A stretch of 46,713 nucleotides of DNA from a candidate division WWE3 bacterium RIFCSPHIGHO2_02_FULL_38_14. Its GTDB lineage: Bacteria > Patescibacteriota > WWE3 > UBA101185 > UBA10185. The notes below the pieces were generated by a model. The model saw nothing but the letters and a program-made list of their open reading frames with translations, was not told the DNA's origin and ran no database searches. The first letter of the stretch is position 1. Each line of letters starts with the position of its first letter. Location: NCBI GenBank assembly GCA_001772865.1, contig MEVD01000013.1, forward strand, positions 1-46,713, written 5' to 3'. This document shows, one piece after another, positions 1 to 7,897 of the stretch. The translations under genes and the position numbers were made by a program.

Positions 1-962
1 CGTGATTCAGGTTTCCAATCCCACATATTCACTCCAAAAAAGTAGTCTTTATCTTTCCAAAATTCAAACAAAGCTGTATATAAATCAACCTGCTCCTGAT
101 AATCAACTGGTGATGAAGAATCAAAATTCCCAGGTTCAATCGCTGCTCCGTCAGCGCTTCTGTAACCTATTTCTGAAAATATAATTGGTTTATTTAATTT
201 ATTCGAAGCGGGCAACATAAAATCGGTTTCTATTTTCTGCCATTCTGCCATCAGCGAGGAAACTGTGGGAGTCTTTGTTGTGGACAATCTTTTATACATT
301 GAAATTCCCACAATATCCAAAGCATCCCAGAATGGCAGGTCTATTTCTTCGTAGGTGCTGTTGCTGGCATTCGCGCTGTATGTGAGTTTTCCGGAATAAA
401 CGGCTCTGACCGAGCTTATAATATCTCTCCAATACGGTTCATTGGACAAGTTGGAAGTTAATTTATAAAGCTCCGCTCCTATGCTAAGTTGCTCCGTTCC
501 CGTTGCCTGTGCGATATTTGCGTATCCAAGAATCATTTTCTTATAATTCGCGAAAAAGGTTTTCTTATCCGAAGGATCTAAATTAGCCCTCCACCTTCCG
601 CTGCTTATATCCAGATGTGGTTTGACCATTACTTTTAAACCAAGTGAACGGGCTTTATTGATAGTGTAAGTTACTAAGGAATCAGTTGGAGTTCTTGATT
701 TTCTGTCTACATTCGAAGAGGTGGTGCTGTCGGTGATCCATCCGGGTGAAATAGTCATAAAATTGGCGCCCGCTTCCTTTATTTTAGCTACAGAGTCGTC
801 AATATCTGAATTTGTTTCACTTAGTAAATGGAGAGTTACCCCTTTTTGCCAGTCGGGTGAAGAAATATCAGCGTAAACTTTTCCGCTGGACAACAGAATT
901 AAGGCGGAAACTAATAAGAAGAAAACCGGAAAGTACACGGCAGGTTTGTACATTTTAGGCAT
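1..962 (-). CDS. GH113-like secreted glycoside hydrolase (partial, C-terminus outside window)
   Basis: Reading the reverse strand from an ATG at 962 gives 320 codons open to the window edge, so the C-terminus is missing. Residues 8-31 are a hydrophobic signal segment. The rest reads as a TIM-barrel glycosidase: IGAELYKL (Glu164, likely acid/base) and IFSEIGYRSADG (Glu264, likely nucleophile), followed by MWDW near residue 313. That spacing and the SEIGY motif fit the GH113/GH-A clan, which cleaves beta-mannan-type glycans outside the membrane. It is the last gene of a minus-strand polysaccharide operon, 54 bases after the GT-C gene. Family assignment is by motif only; the substrate is inferred. 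An ATG at 953 is an alternative start. Confidence 0.75.
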   Translation of the reverse strand, partial: MPKMYKPAVYFPVFFLLVSALILLSSGKVYADISSPDWQKGVTLHLLSETNSDIDDSVAKIKEAGANFMTISPGWITDSTTSSNVDRKSRTPTDSLVTYTINKARSLGLKVMVKPHLDISSGRWRANLDPSDKKTFFANYKKMILGYANIAQATGTEQLSIGAELYKLTSNLSNEPYWRDIISSVRAVYSGKLTYSANASNSTYEEIDLPFWDALDIVGISMYKRLSTTKTPTVSSLMAEWQKIETDFMLPASNKLNKPIIFSEIGYRSADGAAIEPGNFDSSSPVDYQEQVDLYTALFEFWKDKDYFFGVNMWDWKPES

Positions 963-1016
963 TAAATAATACTACTATAAGCATAGGACTATTGCAATTT
1001 GACTATCAAATAATAA

Positions 1017-2540
1017 TTAATAATACTCACCCTGATAAACATGAATCCATACATCTTTGGAAAACTGTTGCTTGTCCAATTTTGTAAAACTGTTGTCGAA
1101 ATACATTTTTACTATATCGGAACCTTCCAGACCAGTAGTTAAAATTAAAAACATTCTTTGATGGCCTCTTCTCAAAGTTTCGGTGTCGTTCTGAACGCGT
1201 TCAATTGTAGTCTGCGGAATTCCCCCTTTTTTCTTATCCCAAATGGGCATGGTTGAAACTCTGGTATTCCCGTTATAGTAATATTGAAAGGGATAAATAA
1301 TATAAGGCGGCGAAACTATTATAATGTCCCTGGGAGTAGCGCTTGCAGTTACGTAATCCACAGCATCTCTGTAATTTTCTCTGGCCGGATTTTCTGTGCT
1401 GGTAAACTGCACGTGTATAGCCAGCGCGATAATTATCAAATATGAGATTATAAATATTAATTTCAGTTTCCCCCTAAGTTCAACTATGTACCATGATATA
1501 AAAATAAAAAACATAGGAGTTGCCGGCATCAGATATCTGGTTAGGTACATTGGCTTATATACAATACTTACAATATAAACAAGAAAAATAGGCAGGAACG
1601 TGCCAAGAATTACCAGCTGAAAACCTCTTGAAAAAGGGTTCTGTCTTTTGGTTAAAAATATAAAACCCAACAATGTAAGAAGCGGCCAGAATGCTATTAG
1701 AATGCCTGTTAAATTTACGGGCAGAAATCCGAAAACAAATTCAAAAAAACTCAAAACCAAATTAAAAGTTGTAGGTTTTGCCAGAACCGGAGCCAAGGTA
1801 CCCGACCCATAAGATTCATAAAGAGCGCGGACCCAGGGATAAAATGCCGCAAGAGTAATAACTGCGGAAAATATAAATCCCGCCAGAAGTTTCTTTTTAT
1901 TTACGTTAGCCGTGTGTCCTTCTATCCAATGCTTTTTCCAGGAATATAAGAAGAACAGTGATTGAACGAGTAGCACCAGAAAAAAGAAATAATGTGTATA
2001 AATTCCTACTAAATTAGCCGCCGAATAAAAAATAAGATATCTCAGTTTACCAGTTTTCATAACTTTTACAAAAAATAAATAAGAAAGGGTAGTTACAAGG
2101 GTTAGCAAAGTATACATTCTGATTTCGCGGCTGTACCATACCCAAAATGGCGAAACCGAAGCCAGAATTAATGAAATCAGCGCACCTTTTCTTCCTAATA
2201 TTTCTCTTGAAAGCAGATACAAAAAAGGCAGTGTCAGCATACCCGGAATCACCGCCATAATCCTTACCGCGGTTTCTGAAGTCCCGAAAATTTCAATCCA
2301 GAAATGAAGGAGAGTATTATGCAGAGGAAGATGTACATTTTTTAACATGTACTCTTTTATAAATTCTATTGAATGGGACGCCTGCCAAATACTTTGAGCT
2401 TCATCCAGCCTCAGGCTTTCGGAACCTAAGTTCCATGCCCGTAAAATTAATCCGACAGACAAAGTTAAAATAATTAATAGTATATGAAGTCTCTGATTAA
2501 ATTTGCTGTTTATTGAATTAATTGTTTTTGAGTTTTGCAT
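1017..2540 (-). CDS. GT-C membrane glycosyltransferase (PMT/ArnT-like, GT39 type)
   Basis: The protein has about 507 residues and ten or more hydrophobic segments. An LDEAQS motif sits just after the first membrane helix, where GT-C enzymes carry their acidic catalytic pair in the first external loop. This is the architecture of polyprenyl-phosphate-sugar-dependent mannosyl/arabinosyl transferases, which move a lipid-linked sugar onto an acceptor outside the membrane. I place the start at the ATG at 2540, with GAGG four bases upstream. A longer TTG-initiated frame begins at 2555. Either start overlaps the end of the upstream GT2 gene (stop at 2518), so the two are co-translated. It probably decorates or extends the glycan made by the neighbouring GT2. 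Confidence 0.8.
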   Translation of the reverse strand: MQNSKTINSINSKFNQRLHILLIILTLSVGLILRAWNLGSESLRLDEAQSIWQASHSIEFIKEYMLKNVHLPLHNTLLHFWIEIFGTSETAVRIMAVIPGMLTLPFLYLLSREILGRKGALISLILASVSPFWVWYSREIRMYTLLTLVTTLSYLFFVKVMKTGKLRYLIFYSAANLVGIYTHYFFFLVLLVQSLFFLYSWKKHWIEGHTANVNKKKLLAGFIFSAVITLAAFYPWVRALYESYGSGTLAPVLAKPTTFNLVLSFFEFVFGFLPVNLTGILIAFWPLLTLLGFIFLTKRQNPFSRGFQLVILGTFLPIFLVYIVSIVYKPMYLTRYLMPATPMFFIFISWYIVELRGKLKLIFIISYLIIIALAIHVQFTSTENPARENYRDAVDYVTASATPRDIIIVSPPYIIYPFQYYYNGNTRVSTMPIWDKKKGGIPQTTIERVQNDTETLRRGHQRMFLILTTGLEGSDIVKMYFDNSFTKLDKQQFSKDVWIHVYQGEYY

Positions 2541-4209
2541 TATCCTCACTTCCAAAGCTTTTTGAAATTAGTATGTTCCCCCTGTCTATGCTTTCGCCTC
2601 CACCGCCTGAAGAAGTTTCTGTATACTGCATAACCGGAGAATAATCATACCTTTCTACAACATTAAATTCTTTATACAAACCTAATAAAGTTTTTAATTT
2701 TTCCAGTGCGTTATCAAATGATTGTTTCCAGGGATAAGCTGCCCGTATAAAACCGAAAAAGAACGCAATGTTAAAAAGTATCCAAGATCCGTTAGTAATA
2801 ACCGATGGCGAAAACCCTTGTGTTAAAAACCCATATGTTATGGCTATAAATCCGACCGCGACATAAATAAAATGAAATGAGGCAAATGACAAAAAGTTGC
2901 CAGTTTCTTTTGCTTTAGGTGTAACCTCAAACCGGGCGGGTATCCGGAAAAGCGAAGAAAGGCACGCTTTTATAAAAACGTGAAAAGAGCTTATAGAAAG
3001 TTGGATCGCCCGGAACGTTATAGTATTTTGGGTTGAAAGCATCAGCAGGTGGATTGTTGAAAACATGAATGGGAAGAAGTAAATCATAAATTCTGAAGTT
3101 GTGGATTTAACCGGCAATACTTTTGTGAACAAAACAACTATTGGAATTAGCGCATCTATAAGTACTATAAAACCGTTAATATAATAACTTGAAGAATATA
3201 AATACTGAACTTTCTGTCCGAAAGAAAGACCTTTTTTAAATATCGGATTGTGGTGGAATATTACTTCAGAAGATCCCCTAGCCCACCTGAACTGCTGTTT
3301 AACGTAGTCTCCCAAATTAAACGGGGCCATGCCGTCTGTTAATACTTCAGAAACATAAACAGAATTCCATCCTTTTTCATGCATAAAAAGCGAAGCCAAA
3401 AAATCTTCGGCTATGTTGTCCTCGGGTACTCCGCCTACTTCTAATAATGCTTCGCGTCTGATAACCGCGTTTGTGCCGCACCAGAATGTTGCATTAAGCC
3501 TGTTTTTACCCCTGCAAATAGGACCAAAAAACAGCTCCTGCTGCTCCCAGGCCGCCTGTGTTAAAAATCCGTCGCCTCTGTTTTGGTAGTATTGTGGAGT
3601 TTGAACAATAGCCATTTTGGGATCTTCAAAGTAAGGCATGGTTTTTTTCAAAAAGTCTTTATGGGGAACATGATCGGCGTCAAATACCGCGAAAAACGGC
3701 GCAGATGAATTAGCCAGTCCATTATTAATATTCCCGGCTTTCGCTCCTTTGTTGTTATCTCTCACAATTGCTTTAACACCATATTCTTCCGCCAGCGCGC
3801 TGATATCCCTCCAATTAGGCAGATCTCTCCCTTTGCCGTCATTAAGGATAAACAACTTAAAATCCGAATAGTCCATTGCCAGAACAGCCTTCAGCGTTTT
3901 TTCTACTACATCTCTCGGTTCTCCGCAGACGGTTATAAAAACGTCAACGGGGTAAAATTCCTTGAGCGCTCTAGGTTTAAGTTTTCTCTGATCCCAAATT
4001 GTATATAAATATCCAAGCGCCTGCCAAATGTGATACACCTCTCCTATAAACAAAAGCCCGAAAAGCAGGGGATTTCCGGCATTGCCGAAATCAAGCCACC
4101 AAGTAAAATAAAAAACAATTGTAAAAAAGCAGAATAATATATAAATCTGTGAAACATTAATATTGGCTGAAATTATCTGGTGAGGGGCTTTTATTTTTTC
4201 TCTGTTCAT
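2518..4209 (-). CDS. Cellulose-synthase-like processive glycosyltransferase (GT2)
   Basis: The 563-residue protein has two N-terminal membrane helices (about 21-40 and 47-72), a cytosolic GT-A domain and about five C-terminal helices. The GT2 processive motifs are clear: VCGEP near 94-98, NDG near 123-125, the metal-binding FDADH (Asp177, Asp179), the catalytic-base motif AED (267-269) and QQFRW (305-309). This is the BcsA/hyaluronan-synthase fold, which polymerises a beta-glycan from UDP-sugar and threads it across the membrane. No PilZ-like c-di-GMP domain is seen at the C-terminus, unlike classical BcsA. The start overlaps the stop of the GH8 gene by four bases (ATGA), the usual mark of tight coupling. 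The polymer cannot be deduced from sequence alone. Confidence 0.9.
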   Translation of the reverse strand: MNREKIKAPHQIISANINVSQIYILFCFFTIVFYFTWWLDFGNAGNPLLFGLLFIGEVYHIWQALGYLYTIWDQRKLKPRALKEFYPVDVFITVCGEPRDVVEKTLKAVLAMDYSDFKLFILNDGKGRDLPNWRDISALAEEYGVKAIVRDNNKGAKAGNINNGLANSSAPFFAVFDADHVPHKDFLKKTMPYFEDPKMAIVQTPQYYQNRGDGFLTQAAWEQQELFFGPICRGKNRLNATFWCGTNAVIRREALLEVGGVPEDNIAEDFLASLFMHEKGWNSVYVSEVLTDGMAPFNLGDYVKQQFRWARGSSEVIFHHNPIFKKGLSFGQKVQYLYSSSYYINGFIVLIDALIPIVVLFTKVLPVKSTTSEFMIYFFPFMFSTIHLLMLSTQNTITFRAIQLSISSFHVFIKACLSSLFRIPARFEVTPKAKETGNFLSFASFHFIYVAVGFIAITYGFLTQGFSPSVITNGSWILFNIAFFFGFIRAAYPWKQSFDNALEKLKTLLGLYKEFNVVERYDYSPVMQYTETSSGGGGESIDRGNILISKSFGSEDNAKLKNN

Positions 4210-5435
4210 AAATCCACCCCTTCAACTTCAAATAAATTAACCAATTTTTCTTCATAAAAAGCCATTCCGAACCAGACCCAATTTTGGGAGTAATATCCTA
4301 CTTCATCGGCAAAATCTTCTATGTCCGGATTATATAAAACAGCGAGTTTGTTTAAATAAATGTCCTGAGCAATATAAGGATGCATTAAATCAAAATATGC
4401 CAGTGTTGCACCATACATGCTGTTACTCTCTTGTTCATCGACCGGTTCTCCGTTGTGTTTGTATGTCGCAAAAAGTTTTCCCCGCGACTTCCATTCGCTT
4501 TCTAAAAATGAAAGTTTCTTTAAGAATTCTTTGGCTCTGTCATTTTTGTGCCACTTCCAATCAAGCCCTGCCCTCCAGATAACCCGGTAAGCGTCATCCG
4601 AAAAATGCGTGTCCTTATCGCTGTGAAGAACCGGCAGAATTTTTCCGGTAGTCAAGTCAAGATTCACCCAGTCGGGAGGCAAATTGGCGCTTTCCTCATA
4701 ATCTAAATTGGATAAAGTTGCTTCTTCTAAAACTTCATAAGAATTTTCCCTCAGCTCCAGCCAGGGGTGGGTTAAATCCACTTCGGCAAAAATAGGATAA
4801 GCCGCAAATGAAAAATATGAAGGATTTATAGTTGGCTGCGTTTCTGTCTTAGCCCAGTTTCCTGCAAGCATGTAGTACTTTCCGTTTACCGTTATTACTT
4901 CCTGCCTCCAGATGTCATTTAAAATTTGAATAGCCTGTTTTAAGTAGTGGTCCTGGTTCCACCTTTTATAGGCAAAAATCAGAGCCAGCGCAATATCCTG
5001 GTCCGCATCAGAGGCCGTATTAATACCCCCCTCATCAACCAGCACGTCCCATCTTCCGTCCGGATTCCTTCCCCATTTCCACGAGAACAATTTATCATCT
5101 TCTCTTTGCCTTAAATTATTGTTGGTCCATTTTAAAACATTATCAAAAGTAATCTTGTCATCCATCCAGACAGATCTAAGCAGAGAATATGATTGGCCTT
5201 CTGATGTGGTTAAAAAGTCTCTAGAACGGTCAATTGTTCTACCATCCTTTTGGATTTTGTCCCTGTATGCAATCCACAAATTTTCGAGGGCGGCATGAGG
5301 GTACGTTTTTACAAATACACTATTAACACCCGTAATAGGCTTAATTAGCTTCTGTGGTTTTGTTGTTACAATAACAACTACACCAATATAAGTAATTATA
5401 ATAAGTATGATTATGAGTATGACTTTTTTTCTCAT
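4206..5435 (-). CDS. GH8 family endoglucanase-like protein (BcsZ-like), membrane-anchored
   Basis: From the ATG at 5435 the protein has about 409 residues. It starts with a strong signal anchor and continues as an (alpha/alpha)6-type GH8 domain. TSEGQSY (Glu about 79) matches the GH8 catalytic acid and TASDADQD (Asp about 143/145) the base region. In cellulose operons the GH8 enzyme BcsZ trims the nascent glucan; here it is the first gene ahead of a cellulose-synthase-like GT2, with a four-base overlap, so the pairing is strong. A GTG start at 5480 extends the frame by 15 residues. A TATATT box at 5495-5500 could serve either start. I prefer 5435 because the signal anchor begins there, with moderate certainty. 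Confidence 0.83.
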   Translation of the reverse strand: MRKKVILIIILIIITYIGVVVIVTTKPQKLIKPITGVNSVFVKTYPHAALENLWIAYRDKIQKDGRTIDRSRDFLTTSEGQSYSLLRSVWMDDKITFDNVLKWTNNNLRQREDDKLFSWKWGRNPDGRWDVLVDEGGINTASDADQDIALALIFAYKRWNQDHYLKQAIQILNDIWRQEVITVNGKYYMLAGNWAKTETQPTINPSYFSFAAYPIFAEVDLTHPWLELRENSYEVLEEATLSNLDYEESANLPPDWVNLDLTTGKILPVLHSDKDTHFSDDAYRVIWRAGLDWKWHKNDRAKEFLKKLSFLESEWKSRGKLFATYKHNGEPVDEQESNSMYGATLAYFDLMHPYIAQDIYLNKLAVLYNPDIEDFADEVGYYSQNWVWFGMAFYEEKLVNLFEVEGVDL

Positions 5436-5553
5436 ATCCGCCAACAAAAAAAGGATCTTAGAACCACGCTCCAAGATCACATCTTAGTCTTGAAAATATA
5501 AAAATGACACCAAAGTTAATCGGCACCAATTTTCCACTCATGTATCCTCTTTC

Positions 5554-5627
5554 AATGTACCGAGGGACATTTTGAGCTGAACAATTATACAAAAACAAGT
5601 GCACATTTGTATAGATGCGTATCTATA
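5554..5627. promoter_or_regulatory. Two inverted repeats upstream of the GH8 gene
   Basis: An AATGT...ACATT hairpin with inner CC/GG pairing lies at 5554-5571. A perfect seven-base inverted repeat, TATAGAT / ATCTATA with four bases between, lies at 5610-5627. Both lie upstream of the probable -10 box (5495-5500) of the polysaccharide operon. They could be regulator binding sites; no binding protein is evident in the window. Confidence 0.3.
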
Positions 5628-5683
5628 ATATATCAATTTAATAATGTGCGATACAGGTTATTATAACTATTAATGTACAGCTG

Positions 5684-5736
5684 CAGCTGAGGAACCGGTT
5701 GATGTGATATTAGTGCTGTGGCCGGCGCCTCAGCTG
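5684..5736 (-). other. GC-rich long-loop hairpin after the frameshifted small gene
   Basis: CAGCTGAGG (5684-5692) pairs perfectly with CCTCAGCTG (5728-5736). An inner CCGG/CCGG pair leaves a loop of about 23 bases. It begins 22 bases past the stop of the minus-strand small gene. No run of T follows in the gene's sense direction, so it is not a classical intrinsic terminator. Similar hairpins follow the genes ending at 6692, 26434 and 30500. Confidence 0.5.
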
Positions 5737-5758
5737 GAAAGTGATAGAGCATACAACC

Positions 5759-5997
5759 CTAGTATTGGCGCTTTAAAAACTTCGGACCGCTGTACTCACG
5801 CCTAATTACAACACAGCGACCGTCCAAGCTATCAATTATCTTTAGCGCCATATACAAAGGGGCTTCCTTAATTATCCCCAACTTCTCCAATCGCACCTGT
5901 CTTCCGAGGGCAACTGGCTGTCCGTCTTCATACCAACCTTCGATAAGACGAACCGGTAAGTAAATGCTTGCCTTGCTTTTTCTTTTTTTATTGCCAT
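5759..5997 (-). CDS. Small unknown protein, two frames joined by an apparent -1 frameshift
   Basis: A strong Shine-Dalgarno (GGAGGTG) stands eight bases before the ATG at 5997. Frame 0 runs only 41 codons, to a stop at 5872. After five codons it crosses A AAA AAA (5983-5989), a heptamer of the X XXY YYZ type. Slipping back one base there gives a continuous 79-residue basic protein ending at 5759, with protein-like content (segments such as YLPVRLIEGWYEDG and RREYSGPKFLKRQY). The overall length is 239 bases, which fits a -1 shift. I do not recognise the family. Alternatives are transcriptional slippage on A7, a sequencing error or a recent pseudogene. It is divergent from the gene at 6345 and richer in GC than its neighbours. 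Confidence 0.5.
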
Positions 5998-6035
5998 GGC
6001 AGCTACACCTCCACAGGAAGTTTTACATCACTTGC

Positions 6036-6041
6036 ATTATA
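6036..6041 (-). promoter_or_regulatory. -10 box of the frameshifted small gene
   Basis: A perfect TATAAT on the minus strand, within GGTATAATGC, lies 38 bases before the ATG at 5997. It implies a leader of about 30 bases that holds the Shine-Dalgarno. No convincing -35 is seen at 17 bases. Confidence 0.5.
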
Positions 6042-6182
6042 CCAAATAATATTACTGTATATTTCTCAAGATGGGTTTTCTTCTTTTATTTATGACTATA
6101 AGTTGTTAATTATGCGAGCCTCTTTTGGCTTCTCTGAGAAATTTGGCAATTTATCTATTGCAAGTGATAACTGTCTCAATAA

Positions 6183-6196
6183 ATTGTCATGACAAT
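6183..6196. promoter_or_regulatory. 14-base perfect palindrome between divergent genes
   Basis: ATTGTCATGACAAT is a perfect palindrome lying between the divergent promoters at 6036-6041 (minus) and 6285-6313 (plus). Its position suits a shared operator. This is inference; no regulator is identified. Confidence 0.4.
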
Positions 6197-6284
6197 ATGT
6201 ATTAGAATATTAGTTAGATTAAACATTGAAAAATAATCCGTATTTGATATTCCGGTTCAAAACCATAGCGCGAACCTATAGCCA

Positions 6285-6313
6285 TTGATTGGTGGGTTAA
6301 CCATTGTTATAAT
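6285..6313 (+). promoter_or_regulatory. Sigma70-type promoter with an operator-like palindrome
   Basis: TTGATT (6285-6290), a 17-base spacer and a perfect TATAAT (6308-6313) form a textbook promoter for the gene at 6345. The spacer contains the palindrome GGTTAACC (6295-6302), a possible repressor site. The leader to the ATG is about 25 bases and carries GGGAGG. Confidence 0.7.
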
Positions 6314-6344
6314 CTGCGTAAACTTAAAAAAAGGGAGGTAAAGT

Positions 6345-6692
6345 ATGTACACCCTAATACTGGGGGACACGAAATTGAGTCTAAAAATAGGCAAGCTACT
6401 TGCCGATAGACTCAATTCACAGATGGCACGATACCCAGGCGACCCTCTGCCATCAGAGGCAGTTCTAGTAGGGGTCGGAATGACAATCGGAAATGCGTTT
6501 GACCTTGGAGGGAAGGCCAAACAAGTGATAGTCCTGGATAGTCTAAGATACACGGACTCTCAGATATCGCTAATAAGTAGGTTATACCAGAACCGATTGT
6601 ATAGGATCACAACTCGTGATGCGTCTGATTATGAAATCGTTGACATGTGTGTTGCAGTTCTGAATGTCAACGACAAGTCGATCGTCAGATAA
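6345..6692 (+). CDS. Unknown 115-residue protein with its own promoter and Shine-Dalgarno
   Basis: The ATG at 6345 has GGGAGG nine bases upstream and a full promoter at 6285-6313. The protein (MYTLILGDTKL...) is soluble-looking, with alternating hydrophobic strands such as AVLVGVGMTIGNAF and KQVIVLDSL that suggest a compact alpha/beta fold. I do not recognise the family and see no catalytic motif. Codon use is richer in GC than the neighbours. It is divergent from the gene at 5759-5997, and the two share a 347-base intergenic space with a palindrome. A GC-rich hairpin follows the stop within seven bases. A reading frame on the opposite strand (6257-6553) is rejected as its shadow. Confidence 0.7.
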   Translation: MYTLILGDTKLSLKIGKLLADRLNSQMARYPGDPLPSEAVLVGVGMTIGNAFDLGGKAKQVIVLDSLRYTDSQISLISRLYQNRLYRITTRDASDYEIVDMCVAVLNVNDKSIVR

Positions 6693-6698
6693 CAACCT

Positions 6699-6731
6699 GG
6701 CTCCGAGCAACCTAAACCACTGTTCGGAGCC
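6699..6731 (+). other. GC-rich long-loop hairpin after the 6345 gene
   Basis: GGCTCCGA (6699-6706) pairs perfectly with TCGGAGCC (6724-6731) around a 17-base A/C-rich loop. It starts seven bases past the stop and is not followed by a T-run. Confidence 0.55.
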
Positions 6732-6770
6732 GCCGCAAATCCCCAAAAATAAAAATGATATTATTTCAAT

Positions 6771-7442
6771 ATGACCATGGAAAAAATATCTTCTCTAACC
6801 GCTTTATATAACCATGTAATAGGACTTAATAATAAACATTTCCCAAAAAGCAAACTTATGCCTATTCCCGGCGGAGGTGAATTAAATAAACCCAAATATA
6901 TGTTTGTATTCATCAATCCTACGATTAGAAATATTTCCACCAATCCTGAATGGAACGGTATTAGGGCACCTTTTATCGGCACTAAAAACATCTGGAGAAT
7001 TTTCCACAAAGCTGGTCATTTTGAAAATAATCTAATGCAGGAGATAGAAAAAAGAAAATCATGGGACGAACCTTTTGCCGAAAAAGTATATGGTTTCATC
7101 AAATCAAAAGGATTTAATTTTACCAACATAGTTAAATGGGCAGGCGAAAATGCTGATCTTCCTAACCGGGAAAAAATAAAATTATTTCTCCCAACTCTTA
7201 TAAGGGAAATAGAAATTGTTAAACCACAGAATATTGTTACTTTCGGCTTAATTCCCTACGAAGCATTAACTCTTCAAAAAATCAGGCTCGAAGAATACTA
7301 CCAAGAATCCATGAGAATGAATAAAGTCATTAGAACTGAAGTAACAATAGGAAGAATCCAAACAAATATACTCCCCTGCTACTTCCCTATAGGAAGGGGA
7401 AATCCCAAAAGAGCGGTGGAAATACTTAAACTACTTAAATAA
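6771..7442 (+). CDS. Uracil-DNA glycosylase superfamily protein (divergent)
   Basis: The 223-residue protein carries a divergent UDG-superfamily layout. PGGGELNKPKYMFVFINPT stands where motif 1 (GEAPG/GQDPY) is expected, then RAPFIGTKNIWRIF, then NFTNIVKWAG (the TNxVKW strand), then NIVTFG, and near the C-terminus LPCYFPIGRGNP replaces the usual HPS loop. Such proteins excise or recognise damaged or deaminated bases; the altered motifs leave activity open. A TATTAT box ends six bases before the ATG, supporting this start as leaderless. It is followed after two bases by the ASCH gene, so the two are one transcript. The fold call is good; the base specificity is unknown. Confidence 0.65.
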   Translation: MTMEKISSLTALYNHVIGLNNKHFPKSKLMPIPGGGELNKPKYMFVFINPTIRNISTNPEWNGIRAPFIGTKNIWRIFHKAGHFENNLMQEIEKRKSWDEPFAEKVYGFIKSKGFNFTNIVKWAGENADLPNREKIKLFLPTLIREIEIVKPQNIVTFGLIPYEALTLQKIRLEEYYQESMRMNKVIRTEVTIGRIQTNILPCYFPIGRGNPKRAVEILKLLK

Positions 7443-7444
7443 AA

Positions 7445-7882
7445 ATGGACCATGTAGTAATCATGAAAAAAGAATGGGAGCTACTACCTAAAATAATTAC
7501 CGGTGTTAAGAAAGTAGAATCCCGATGGTATAAACTTAAAACTGCACCTTGGAACAAGGTTAAAAAGGGAGACCATCTTTATTTCAAAGACTCCGGATGC
7601 CCGGTATCTGTTAAAGCAAAAGTTTCCGATATAAAACCATTTTTGATAGAAAATAACAAACATGGTTTAGAGATTATGCAAAATTACGCATTTCTGGATT
7701 TGGGAGAAAATAAAATTCCGGTTTCGGTTAGAAAATATATGTATAACAAGAAATATGCTATTTTCGTTTTTTTTACAGACATTGAGAAAATAAAACCGTT
7801 TGAGATTGACAAAACCGGATACGGTATACGGAGTGCATGGTTATGCGTGAAAAAAATTGGAAGTATTAAAAAACTGCTCTGA
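7445..7882 (+). CDS. ASCH-domain protein
   Basis: The 145-residue protein starts two bases after the UDG-like gene. The N-terminal half reads as an ASCH/PUA-like beta barrel: GVKKVESRWYKLKTAPW (the ESR signature), then KKGDHLYFKDSG and PVSVKAKVSDI. ASCH proteins bind RNA or nucleosides, and some (YqfB type) are amidohydrolases of modified cytidine. The conserved Lys/Glu/Arg positions near the ESRW segment fit an active or binding site, but the substrate is unknown. Its coupling to a base-excision-type gene suggests a role in handling modified bases. It stops with TGA at 7880-7882, showing UGA is a stop here. Confidence 0.75.
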   Translation: MDHVVIMKKEWELLPKIITGVKKVESRWYKLKTAPWNKVKKGDHLYFKDSGCPVSVKAKVSDIKPFLIENNKHGLEIMQNYAFLDLGENKIPVSVRKYMYNKKYAIFVFFTDIEKIKPFEIDKTGYGIRSAWLCVKKIGSIKKLL

Positions 7883-7897
7883 TATAATAAACAAAGA

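Noticed and set aside
2-184. Plus-strand open frame at the left edge
   Set aside because: It is the shadow of the GH113-like gene, whose catalytic motifs are on the minus strand.
6257-6553. Minus-strand open frame across the gene at 6345
   Set aside because: It has no Shine-Dalgarno or leaderless -10. The plus-strand frame has a full promoter and Shine-Dalgarno.
5684-6731. Toxin-antitoxin pair
   Set aside because: The two genes are divergent, neither resembles a known toxin or antitoxin, and they are not co-transcribed.
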